Assembly (NCBI GenBank): GCA_031308135.1
Contig: JAHLJT010003187.1
Location: 1-64,000, forward strand
Length of the DNA: 64,000 bases
Reading direction: 5' to 3'
From: Acheta domesticus
Lineage: Eukaryota; Arthropoda; Insecta; Orthoptera; Gryllidae
A program made the translations under genes and the position numbers. Positions 1-10,649 of the stretch are shown one piece after another. How positions within the stretch are numbered: the first letter of the stretch is position 1; every line of letters begins with the position of its first letter. The notes beneath the pieces were generated by a model. The model was not told where the DNA came from. It did not search any database and saw only the letters and a program-made list of their open reading frames with translations.

Positions 1-2256
1 TCATCTAGCAAGGCTGTCAATAAAATTTTTGAAAACCCAAGGAACCTCCCGGAATGGCTCCACGCACGCATTCACACGTATTGCTACCAAAGCGGGAGCA
101 CAGCTCTTTGGCGAAGGACTACAGGCCAATTACTTGTCTGCCACACTGTACAAAGTTATAACTTCAGCCATAGCTGACAAATGTAGACATCTAGATAAGA
201 ATCCAATCTAATGCCAGCTGAACAAAACGATGTCGTAAAGGCTCTTATGGCTGTAAGGAAATCTTGCTCCTGAATAAAGTCATCTTGAATGATTGTAAGA
301 AATGCAAACGTAATTTGAGCATGGCTTGGATTGACCTACAAGAAGGCCTTTGATAGTGTACTACACTATTGGATTTTGAGACCCTGGAGATCTATCGATT
401 TCATCCTAGACTTATTGAATTTTCAAGGCTAGTATGAGTCGTGGAGTACAGGTTACTAATACACAGCGGAAAGGAAGCAGTAGAAACCAGAATATTCAAA
501 TTAACAGGGGTATTTTTCACAGAATTCACTATCCCCTCTGCTGTTTTGCATTAGTTTGGATCCCACTATCGAGACAGTTGTCGCAAGCTGACTTTGGTTT
601 AAGCTCCATGGTGATGAAGACCAGTATCACATTTGTTTTACATGGATGATCTGAAAGTGGTTTGCTAAGAATGAGCGATTCTCTCCAAATGCTGTCTGTC
701 GTGAATGACTTTAGAATGCATCTGCATGAAGTTTGGTCTTGACAGTGTGCAAAATCATTTAAAAGAGGGAAACTCACAACGTCTGAGAACATCGAAATGA
801 TACGCACACTGTGATTCAAGATCTTGAGCCAGGTAAAACTTACAAAATATCTGGGCATTGAAGAATGTGAAACCATCTCGAATGACAGAATGAAAGAGAG
901 AATTCATAGGGAGTATTATAGGAGAGTGAGACTGGTCCTGCATCCGCTCTGAATTCCAGGAATAAAAGTTCTGCAATAGGTAGTTTGGCGGTACCTGTAG
1001 CCGAATACGTTTTGGACTAGTGGACTGGACTGAACAGGAATTTTCGCACCATGGATCGAAAAACCAGAAAACTGCTACAATGCATCATGTTTCCCACCCT
1101 CGAGCTGATATACATAGACTTTATGTGTCACGTAAGGAAGGAGGAAGAGGCCTCAGACAAATTGAGGCCTCGCTGGCACAACGCTATAGTCGGGATGGGA
1201 AAGTATGTAGTCAGCCATCAAGATGACCCTCTAATGAGGCAGGTCATGAAATCTGACCGAAGAATGGGAAACAGAGGGCATTGTTAGTGTAGCTAGAAGC
1301 ATTGCGAAGAAAACTAGGCAAGACACGTCGAATAACACAGACACTGAACTTCTGATGCTGCTAAACATGAAGTTTGAGACACAAAAATGTTAAAGAAATC
1401 GTGGAGAGACAACCACCTCCACGGACAATACCTAAAAAGAATGGACAAGGTGCAAATCAATAAAGATCAATCATTTATGTGGCTTAAAAGGGGAAGAATG
1501 AAGCCAGAATCGGAAGCACTTGTAATAGCTGCCCAAGATCAGGCCTTGAGAACACCACATTATGATAAAGCGGTTCTCAAAATTTCCCAAGATGGTAAAT
1601 GCCGCATTTGCCTGGAGCAAGTAGAAACCATTGATCATATTGTCTCAGCTTGTCCAATCCTAGCAAGACGGAAAAGACATGACAGGTGTGTAGCTACCTC
1701 CACTGGCAGATCTGTACCGCCCCTCGAAGTTCCAAACACATGCCCCAAGTGGTACGAACACTCCACCAAAACCGGTGACGTCTGTTGGATTGTGTACGAT
1801 ATTGTACGATCAACAAATTCAAACTGATCGCACGATAGCGGCAAACAAACCGGATATAGATATCCGGGATTTGGCGAAAAAAATCGTGTTTACTTATCGA
1901 TGTTGCTGTACCTTGCGATCAAAACAGTCGTTACCAAGGAGGCAGAGAAACGTCTTAAATACAAGAGTTTGGAAATCGAGATCAGCCGAATGTGGGGCGT
2001 AAAAGCACAGGTCGTCCCGATAGTTATCGGAGCTCTGGGATTTGTTTCCGCAAAAATTTGAGTAAGAACTTTTCTAAACTCCCAGGTAATTCAAAAGAAT
2101 GGAAAGTGCAAGAAATTGCTTTATTGGAACAGCCACATTTTGCGTAAAGTATTGTAGAGGCACTGATAGTCACCGGATCTGCTCTTAGGTAGCTGTTGCA
2201 ACCTGGAGTAGATTTTATATTCAGCCGACTCATAACATCTTAGTCGTGATGTAATG

Positions 2257-2297
<41 letters not shown>
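1..2297 (+). pseudogene. 3' part of a decayed R2-like non-LTR retrotransposon
   Basis: Translated pieces follow the order of an R2/type-1-like reverse transcriptase, but they jump between all three plus frames. From about 320 there is a piece with the RT core YKKAFDSV, reached only after a frameshift. From about 434 comes a segment with GKEAVET and LSRQLSQADFG, then MDRKTRKLL near 1050. The piece at 1387-1827 holds LKRGRMKPESEALVIAAQDQAL and a CCHC motif (C-x2-C-x7-H-x4-C near 1600-1655) followed by RRKRHDRC. About 1850-2230 gives the C-terminal tail in two frames (EAEKRLKYKSLEIEISRMWG). The element ends at an (AAT)n run at 2259-2297, a usual 3' tail for this group. Many stops and indels mean it cannot encode an active protein. 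Its 5' part lies outside the window. Clade assignment rests on motif memory only. Confidence 0.8.
2259..2297 (+). repeat. (AAT)n microsatellite tail of the LINE
   Basis: An uninterrupted AAT run of about 13 units directly follows the last recognisable codons of the R2-like element. Such simple-repeat 3' tails are typical of target-primed LINE insertions, so I read it as the 3' end of the element and not an independent microsatellite. Confidence 0.75.
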
Positions 2298-2301
<4 letters not shown>

Positions 2302-2379
2302 CAACCTTCACTAGTGGTAATTCATCCTGACTCCCATGTTGTCTTCGCAACTATCTGTACTGGGCTCTTCAATGGCATC

Positions 2380-3330
2380 TTGAAGAACTTTGTTTCTGGA
2401 TTGTGTTTTAGATCCCTGTAAAACTGATGGTGGACAGGACGTATAAACTGAAGCAACTTCTGTATATTCTTATATTTTGCAGTTGTTATTGCAAGCAATG
2501 ATTCATACAGTAGCTGTAAATGTTGTGAATGAACGTGGTCGTCCTTTCTTGGTTTTCCTGAGGTTGCAATGATTCAAACTGTATGTCTTCGTTTAGAGTA
2601 TTCTCCTAATACAGTGTGTATGGATGATCCTTTTCTAGATGAAACCATTGAATATAGCGCATCCCTGTAACGTTGTCTTTGACAAGATCATTCATAGATT
2701 GTATTGATCTGTTGACATACGATTGGCACTTAACTTTCGGCTGGAACTTGTCACAACCTTAACCCAGTCTTGTGCTATAAGCACATACTGCTGACATTTC
2801 TCAATCCTTTTCAATTTGGCCGAAGTCTTGATCACATTCCATTATAGATTTGCCCAGAAACCAGAAACTTGTTATCCACAGTTTGTAGAGATGTATTTTG
2901 TAATAAGAACATCCAGAACAGATATTTTTATTTTTTGCCCTGCAGCATTATCACTAAAAGCGACTAGATGATTTATAGAAGCAGGACGTTGCTGTACACA
3001 CGTAACTAAACAAGATCCAAATTCTTGAGATCCTCTTGAGGCCTCTCCTTCAAGCCACATATACATTGTAGAACTGTCGATAGCAAGGTCATGAATGGCG
3101 AAATTGTACGTCCGTAACTGTCGAAGCTAATAGACTGTACCACCTGTTAACATAGGTGTAGGCAATGTTTTTTGCAAATCAAAACATATCGCTTTAACTC
3201 TTGTAGGGTTCTCTTTTGCCAGTTTTTTAGCATTACTTTTCGCTGTTCTCGCTTTCTCTGCCTGTCGCAAATGATATTCCTTATTTATTTTACTTCTTTC
3301 TATTTCTTGCAAGTCTCCTTATCAGTACCA
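2380..3330 (-). pseudogene. Decayed DUF7869-like transposon protein fragment
   Basis: Reading the minus strand from about 3312, open pieces give MQEIERSKINKEYHLRQAEKAR and FDLQKTLPTPMLTGG, a stop, then NFAIHDLAIDSSTMYMW, GEASRGSQEFGSC and HLVAFSDNAAGQ. After more shifts comes a piece with QDWVKVV and RKLSANRMSTDQS, then a piece with QWFHLEKDHPYTLY. The order and wording match a widespread arthropod repeat protein that I know as carrying a DUF7869 domain, whose family motif near AFSD is usually TCGGQN; here it reads NAAGQK. Stops and frameshifts make it non-functional. Its biochemical role is unknown to me. The family name is from memory and should be treated as provisional. Confidence 0.55.
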
Positions 3331-3873
3331 TCTGCTGAATCTACATGTGAAATAAAACACTACTAATTTCTCATTTAGCATTTGATAACATGAACAATCA
3401 TATAATACATGACCGGAAAAGAGAAAGGTTACATTCAGAATCAGATTCTTTCGGGTACAAAATGAAGTAATATTACCTTCTGTATCAGTACTTCTGCTTC
3501 ATTTTTGTTCACTATTTTCCTCTTTGTCAAACTCATCACCAACTTCCACTGCAAATGTACAAAAATACCACTTTAAGTAATATAGCTAAAGACACTCAAC
3601 GTAAAGTGTGAAGCTCCTTCGCGCTTAAGAGGTGCAACTGCACTTGTATCCCTTTGCCGCCAAATGCTTACGACGTTTTGTTAAGTAGTCTTCAGAAACA
3701 CCATTAAAATGCAGCCCAAATCAATGAATGCTCTTGCATGCCTTTGCCTCCAAACAAAATCCACTTCATGCTTCAAAATGAGTGAGATACCTTATATTTC
3801 TCTATTTTGTCACTTACACCCCTTTGGTTCTAACCGTCTCAAATAAACTTAACTATTATTGCCACTGTCATTA

Positions 3874-4332
3874 TTATATCTTCATTAAAAGAAAAGTTTC
3901 ATCACCAGCTTTTGTAAGAAATGTGTTTACATCTTGTTGGGAAAATACCATTGCCTTTATAGATTGATATCCTACATTTGCCTGTTTCATAAGTAAACTT
4001 ACTTTATGAAAAGTTCCAATATCAATATTCCTTTTGATCTTTAGCATTTCCTTTAATTTGGGATAAGTGCACCATAGTGTCAACGCTTCACATGCTGTGG
4101 ACTTAATGTTTAAAGAAGCATGCATTAAATTAACAAACGTCTTTATTCTAGCATGTGCATTGTACTAACTTAACCAAACTGCTCCGATAGATACGAAAGA
4201 ACAGCATATTTTTTATTCATCCATTTGCTAAAACTTTAAGTACTCTTTCTCACAAAGTTTGCAAGACTTTTTCGGTATCATAGCATTTTCTGCTTTTGCA
4301 GCTTCCACAATTTCTCTAGGCAAATCCATTAT
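3874..4332 (-). pseudogene. Tyrosine recombinase-like (Crypton/KIAA1958-type) N-terminal fragment, decayed
   Basis: An ATG at 4330-4332 (minus) opens MDLPREIVEAAKAENAMIPKKS followed by a Cys-rich, Lys-rich stretch and a stop. After stops, an open piece (4125-3874) contains YPKLKEMLKIKRNIDIG, LLMKQANVGYQSIKAM, FSQQDVNTFLTKAGDETFLLMKI. This order (start peptide, SAM-like core-binding region, FSxxDVNxFL helix) is that of Crypton-derived tyrosine recombinases of the KIAA1958 type, which normally cut and rejoin DNA through a Tyr nucleophile. The catalytic domain with R-H-R-Y residues should follow but is not visible downstream. The fragment ends near 3874, possibly at an exon border without a clear GT. 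It is broken and incomplete. Confidence 0.6.
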
Positions 4333-4334
4333 GT

Positions 4335-4635
4335 GTGAATCACGACTTTCAAACTAATTGCCATTTGTAAACAAATTAGTTGCTTAGGTATCATTCATGA
4401 CGTCAAAACATGAATTTGAGATCTACTACAACTACGAATTACAACTTAACACAATTAATTTCGCTTCCTTAAATCCTTATAATACTGTTATACAAAAAAT
4501 AGTGTATGCAACTCGTTTATAATGTTACTTTTTTGCACTCGTAAGAAGATGTTACAGAACTCACTTCTAACTTCGTTCGTTCGCTAATATTTTCTTATTC
4601 GTGTAAAAAAAGGACGTTATAATCTAATTGCATAA
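4335..4635. other. AT-rich non-coding stretch
   Basis: I find no coding potential, tRNA-like structure or clear repeat here. It lies between the recombinase fragment and the outer inverted repeat. Confidence 0.4.
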
Positions 4636-4639
4636 TATG

Positions 4640-6105
4640 CTATTGTCATTTTCTTAATATTTCGGTTTCCTATTGGTAGAACGGAAAGATTAATTTCAGA
4701 ATATTAAAGAACACAAAAACCTAGTCATAAATGGCAATTATCTTTTAAAAATTATGTTCCGTTAAAGAGAAAATGGAATTTTAGCACTATTAAAAATGCG
4801 AAATTTGAAGCTCATTTTCAAAGAAAATGTTATCAAAATATTTTTTTTGAAGTTATTTGAAGCACTTACACTCACAAATATAATAATGTTTACAAATTGA
4901 GGATAACGTGCGTATTAAAGATGTGAGAGATTTTCAAAAAATTTACAATTATATAATTTTAATTTTTGAAAACACAAAAAATAACTCAAAATAAACTTTA
5001 GGTCATATTGAAGAGAGTAATTATCACTATCCGTAACAAAAGTTTCAAGAAATAATTTGCAGCCATATATGAGAAATATGGCGTTTGAGCGTTTCTGAAA
5101 ATGCCGAAATTTGAGCTACTTTTCACAGAAAACGGTTGTGTTTTCGAGAAACTTTAGTTGACATTATTTAAAGCATATATACTCGTAAATATAATAATGT
5201 GAAAAAATCGCCGATAATGTAAATATTGACGACGTGAGAGAGAAGTAAAAAAATTTACATTTTTGTATTTTCTGAAAAAAAATAACCGACTGAGCAATAT
5301 GGCTTTTATGTCATCTGATAAAGTACATTTACCACTATCCTTAGCAAACGTTTAAAGAAAAATTTGGAGCCGTTTTTGAGAAAATCTTGTTTTTGTAATT
5401 TTTTAAAATTGCACATATTGCACGCAATATTGCGCAAAAAATACTAAAATTTTCAAAAAATGTAGATGACCTTAAAGAAAGAACTCACTATGAAGAAAAC
5501 ATTTATTTGAAGGAAAAATCTCTATCTTCAATTTTTTAGTTCCAGAAAGACGCCGTAAAAATTTTAAACTTTTGCAAATTTTCAAAAATTCAGAGTGTTC
5601 CGTGAAAATAGGACCTATACCATGTTAATAAGTGTATTTTACTCTATTCATACAAGAAATTTAAAGAAAAAATTTGGAGCCGTTTTAGAGAAAATTTCGA
5701 AAATTCCGGAGGGGCCTAATATAAAGTACCCCCAAATTTTGAAGAATCTTTTTCAAAATCTCAAAGCTTTGACTAGAAGCAGATCGACCCGGGAATATCC
5801 ATTTTGGAAGAAATCGTAAGTATGGTTTAGGCGCTAGCAGTATTCACAGACAGACGGACGTTTTCCTTTCAATTGGTTTTTCGGTATGAAGGACCCACAA
5901 AACACGGTTTCTGGCTACAGCACGTGTTAGGATATTTTTTTCTTAATTTAGCAACTGGTTTTATCTACTTATTCGTTTTCACGGCCCGGCAATTAATTTT
6001 TTTCCGCCGAAAATTGGCCATTTTTTCGCGCAGCATTACATAACTTTTCCTATACTACGTATATCACTCCATGTATACGTACGTATACGGGAAAGTAAAA
6101 AGTTG
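4640..6105 (-). repeat. Dispersed AT-rich repeat, left arm of a large inverted repeat
   Basis: This stretch is the reverse complement, block by block, of 14835-15976. Shared anchors include the CCTATTGGTAGAACGGAAA block near 4670 with its complement near 15820, the AAACGGCTCCAAA block near 5670 with its complement near 14857 and near 35467, and the TACTCTATTCATACAAG block near 5640. The segment 5820-6105 (ending TACTTTCCCGTATACG in complement) has no partner in the right arm but matches 35160-35400. No long ORF exists. The repeat family is not one I can name. Confidence 0.75.
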
Positions 6106-6127
6106 CGTGAACAGGTCATGGTGAGTC

Positions 6128-6373
6128 TATACTTGGGTTTTTCTTTCCTGGCGCATGACATTTCGTCAGCTGTGTTGCCACACACTCGCGCGGCTAGCAC
6201 GTGGTAAGCACATGTCTGGGACCACGGAGACTGTTGAGAAGGACGTTCGCGAAATTTGTCGCGCGCTTTGTCAACACAGTTGTGACGTGGGAGCTCCCTA
6301 TTGGAGAAAGCCTTCCCTCTCCATTTTTCGCCCATGACCTTGGTGCGCCAAGAACGAAAAACCCAAGTATAGG
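6128..6373. mobile_element. Short TIR element (MITE), about 245 bp
   Basis: The left end reads CTATACTTGGGTTTTTC then TTTCCTGGCGCA. The right end at 6343-6373 is its reverse complement with two mismatches over about 29 bp. A TA dinucleotide lies at each border, consistent with a Tc1/mariner-like TA duplication, though TA is too short to be decisive. The interior contains only short ORFs and is GC-rich compared with its surroundings. Confidence 0.65.
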
Positions 6374-6395
6374 GATACTGCGCCCTCCCTCCGCT

Positions 6396-6465
6396 CCACA
6401 CCACCTAGATTACAGGACGTGACGCTGGAGGCTAGCTTTGTGTGTGACGTCACGCTTAGAAGGCT
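6396..6465 (+). repeat. Inverted repeat, left copy, flanking the P-like pseudogene
   Basis: CCACACCACCTAGATTACAGG at 6396-6416 is the near-perfect complement of 13637-13658. The match resumes through TGACGTCAC (6445-6453) and TAGAAGGC (6457-6464), which pair with 13612-13620 and 13600-13607. Together they form an imperfect inverted repeat of about 70 bp around a 7.3-kb interval. Confidence 0.6.
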
Positions 6466-7473
6466 TGTATTATATCAACACCCCCTGGATATAGAAAGCC
6501 TCCACACTGATTAGTGACGTCATCAAAGGTAGTCCGACCGGGCAGCTGCGCAGATCGCAGTTATACTAGAAACCCTTTCTTCGTTTGCAATTACTATTCT
6601 GGAAATGTATTACAAAAGATATGTTCATATTTAATCTTCACATCATTGAAATTTTATACTATATTTGTTTCAATAATCCATCAGAAATTCATTTGACTGC
6701 ATTTACATTCAAGTTCTAAAGAGTGATCTCAAGAACATATTTTAGTAGATACTTTACACCACCAAGCATTTCACATTATTACAAGGAATTTAGTGAAAAC
6801 ATAATAAAGGTAGTAAGTTATATAGAAATCATAATGTATGTTCAAAAAGTCCAGTCACATTTATTAATACATTAACACATATCAAAATTATAAATTATCC
6901 AGTACGATTTTTCAACTTTCTTTCAGCAATTTTACAAAATATATGATCTTTGATCTTCTTGCAATATTAAAAAAATGTATTCATTGTTGAAAACATCTTA
7001 GTTGTGTGTTCTAAATAATGTTCACTAAAAAAGATACCACGCATTCATTTGCAAGCTCCGACATTTCAACCTTCGACAATCTAATCTCTCAATTAAAATA
7101 AAATTTTGTAATGTGATGAAATTGAAAATAAAATGCAGCAACGTACTATATAATTAAGATGGAGTTAAAATTGTTGTTTTCATGAACAAGAATTAGTTAT
7201 ATTTTTCCAATAAAAACTTCGAAATAACTTTTATTTTCAGTTATCTGCTATTTTTCTCACACTCTAGTGTAGAATAGTAGTACCTCTATGATTATATGTA
7301 TTGATTCCTCCATCTTATACATGTGTTTTCTGGTTTACATCGTGAATTGCGCCGACCGACAAGGTTTATTTCTGTTTTTGCCATCGTTACATCAAGATTC
7401 GCTCTTGAAACAGTTTCTTCATATCTCTGAAGATTGTTACAAACGCATTTTGTGCAACAGTGTATTAAATGCA

Positions 7474-10400
7474 ATGGTTTATAAGTGCGGTGTACCAAAT
7501 TGTAGAGGGAGTTATGATGGAAACGGACCACATGTTCCCATGTTTCAATTTCCCAAAGACGACACGCTGAGGAAGAAATGGATCTCTGCTATTCATCGGC
7601 ATAATTTCGTTCCGACGCAAAACACAAAAGTAAGTATTGATAACATAAGTGAAAAGTTTGCGACATGACCTATATCATTTATGTATTTGGTATTTTATTT
7701 GTATTATTCGGAATCTATCTGTGTAATGGTTCAGTTCACAAATTTTAAACTGCCCTAATTTAAGTTAATATGCAGTCATGGACAATACAGTTCATGATGG
7801 AAAATCTATTTGTTTGAAAATATTAAATGAAATATGATGAAAGAGTAGACCTGTACTTATTTTACAATATTGATTTATTTATTTGTTCTGGTGTGATACA
7901 TTTTAAAGAACAATCACAAGCCATTTAAAATAAATAATTGTTTTACCTTGTTTACCTAATTTCTCATGTTTCTTTGAAGGTATGCGCACTGCTCTTTGAG
8001 GAAAAGGAAATTCGCTGGACAACCACATGCTATGATGAAAAGTCTGGAAAAGAAGCTGCAATATACTTTGGAACGACCACGACTCAACGAAGGAGCCATC
8101 CCCACGAAATTGCCAGGGTGCCCAGCTTACATGAGTGCAGGTCCATCATCTTCACGTATGGACTCGGATGAGAGAAGGTAGAAGAAGTCTCAGGAAAATC
8201 TACGAAGGGCAATAGCAGAGAGCTTAAAAACAAAATCAAAATATGATGCAGAGAGAGCTCTTACATCTTTTGATGTTCTTCATCAGTGTTTAGAAAGGGA
8301 CAATATTGGCCAAGAATGGACAATTGTGAACAGTGAGAACTGTGTCTTGTTAGGTTTGGTTTGTGTTTTACCTGTGCCAATATTTAAAGCATCTGTAGTT
8401 ATGAAGTCAAATTTTGAAGTCAGTGTGTTCAGTCGTGACATAAATTGAAAAAGCTCGGAAATAATAATTTCCCTAGAGTTCTTAGCCATTTCAATGAATT
8501 AATTGATGTCTTGGACAGGCTGAAGAATTTTCACGAAAACAAGAAGGACTATTCTCATAGTTCATTCAGTACCGTAAATGCTATTTTGAACAGACTCATA
8601 GCAGATGTAGATGATGATGTTTGCAAGAAAGTGAAATTTATAATAGAACAGATTGATTTATTGATTTAAAGCAGTGTTACAGATACAGTGCTGATTTGTC
8701 TACTTTCTGCTGTATTTTGTTTTCAATTTCCCCCCATGCATACAAATTTTTAAGAAAATCCGGGTATGTCATCTTTCCACATCCACGAACCATTCAAAAA
8801 ATGTGCTCTGTTTATAAGAATAGCCCACAACAAGAAGAAAATATTTTGAAGTATGCTAAGGAGAAATTCAAGACATTGAAGGAATCAGATCGCATAGTTT
8901 CATTAATGGTAGATGAAATTTATCTGAAACCCTTCTTAGACTACAAAGGTGGAAATATAACAGTACAGCGTATGATAGTCGAGATGCTGTTACTTCAGCT
9001 CATGTCTTTATGATTCAGTCTCTTCTGTCGCAATTCAAAGAGGTTGTGCATATTTTGCCTGTACGAAATATTAAAGCCCAACAGTTGTTCATTAATTTTT
9101 TTAAAAAATATGTGTGGCCTTCAAGATATTGGATTTAAAGTTATTTGCATTGTCACTGATAACCATCCTCTAAACAGGAAACGTATGTCATATTTTGCTT
9201 CACCTCCTAGACTGAGCATAGTTTATCCACATCCTTCAGATGCTAGTCAGCCATTATTTTTCATTATAGATTCTGTGCACATCTTGAAGTGTTTGAGAAA
9301 TGATTGGATAAACAAGAAGGATCCCAATCAGACACTGTTGTATCCACATTTTGATGTGAATGGCAACGAGCCGTCATCATGCAGTGCCACTTTCTCAGCA
9401 GTGAAACAGCTACATAAAATTGAATGCGGAAACTTTGTCAAATTTGCATACCGTCTAACAGAAAAGGCACTATCACCAACTTCCCTCGACAGGCAGAGCA
9501 TGAAATATGTCCTGAAAGTATTCAATGAATATGTAGTTCAGGCTCTGCAGTGTTTAGGAGCCCAACATAATCTTTATATTATAAGACCAGTGCTAATTTG
9601 ATTGACACAGTGTGCAAATGGTGGGGAATATTGAATGTTAAAACTGTAATGAAAGGCATTCGATTAAACAACAAATTCGAAAGCCCATCACAATGGAACA
9701 TGATGATGAAAAGGCGATGTTTCTGCAGAATTTTTTGTAGTGGCTAGATCGGTGGAAAGAGAGATCTCCTAGTGGCCTAGCAAGAGAGACACACTTGGCA
9801 GTTACTCACACAACACATGGAATGTTAGAACTTTCAAAATATTGTATTGGTGAATTGAAATTCAAATACTTCTTACCAAGCAACATACAAACAGATTCAC
9901 TGGAAGCCAGATTTGGACATTATAGGACAATGGCTGGATCTCATTATTTAATTTCATTGTGACAAGTTTTTGAAATTGAAACTAAAATAAGAATGCAGAA
10001 TTTTCTACCATTGAAATTATGCTCAAGTAATTTTGGTGAAGTGACATGCGAGTCATCAGATTTTCAATCCACTGTTAATGAAGTGTGTTAAGAATTCCCT
10101 AATTTGCAACACTCTGATTTTGATGTAGATTATTGGGAAGAAGACTGAACTTGCAGAACCATAATTACCTGTTTTAACATACTTATCAGGATATTGTGCT
10201 CGAGCTTCTTTGAAGAAAATTAATCAGTGTGCAGATTGTGCAAAAGTTCTTTTGATTTACAAGGACATCACTGCCCCAAACAATGAACAGTATAGTCTGA
10301 TTAAAAATTTAGACAGAGGTGGACTGCTTCTACCACAACCAGATGTGGTGACTGTGGTTCTCTGTAATTATATTACCTTACAGAAGTTAATATCGGAGAA

Positions 10401-10647
10401 ATATGAAAAACAGTTTTTAGCATACTTGAGCCAACGAGAAGTTCTCAAAAATTTAACTCTGAGAATTGTGGAAGAAGACAATTTTTTCTTGATAGATTTT
10501 AAATGTAAGAATGGTCACTTGGCAGAAGAAATTTTGAAGAACATTGTAAGCTCATCAACTAATGCTCTCCTGAATAAGTATACAAAGAAGAAAAATGATT
10601 CTGCTCCTTCTAGAAAGAAACGAAAATTTCGAAAATTTAATCAGTGA
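7474..10647 (+). pseudogene. THAP / P-element-like transposase, decayed copy 1
   Basis: Exon 1 (7474-7629, 52 codons) starts MVYKCGVPNC and has the THAP pattern C-x4-C then FQFPKDD and KKWISAIHR; it ends at GTAAGT. Exon 2 starts at 7980 after TTTCTTTGAAG and continues VCALLFEEKEIRW, then shifts frame near 8045 into LERPRLNEGAIPTKLPGCPAYMS, a P-family linker motif. Further pieces are 8218-8445, 8445-8669, 8696-9013 (SPHAYKFLRKSGY, SLMVDEIYLKPF, catalytic-core region), 9044-9601 (FIIDSVHILKCLRNDW, GTP-binding-insertion region), about 9770-10080 (QTDSLEARFGHYR) and 10210-10647. P-type transposases cut and paste DNA using an RNase H-like core and GTP. The fourth zinc ligand is changed (Leu for His, codon 7992-7994), and stops and at least four frameshifts make the copy dead. 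Confidence 0.85.
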
Positions 10648-10649
10648 AT

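Noticed and set aside
6155..6422. Overlapping ORFs of 60-122 codons at 6.0-6.4 kb
   Set aside because: They cover the MITE and its borders on both strands and match no protein family.
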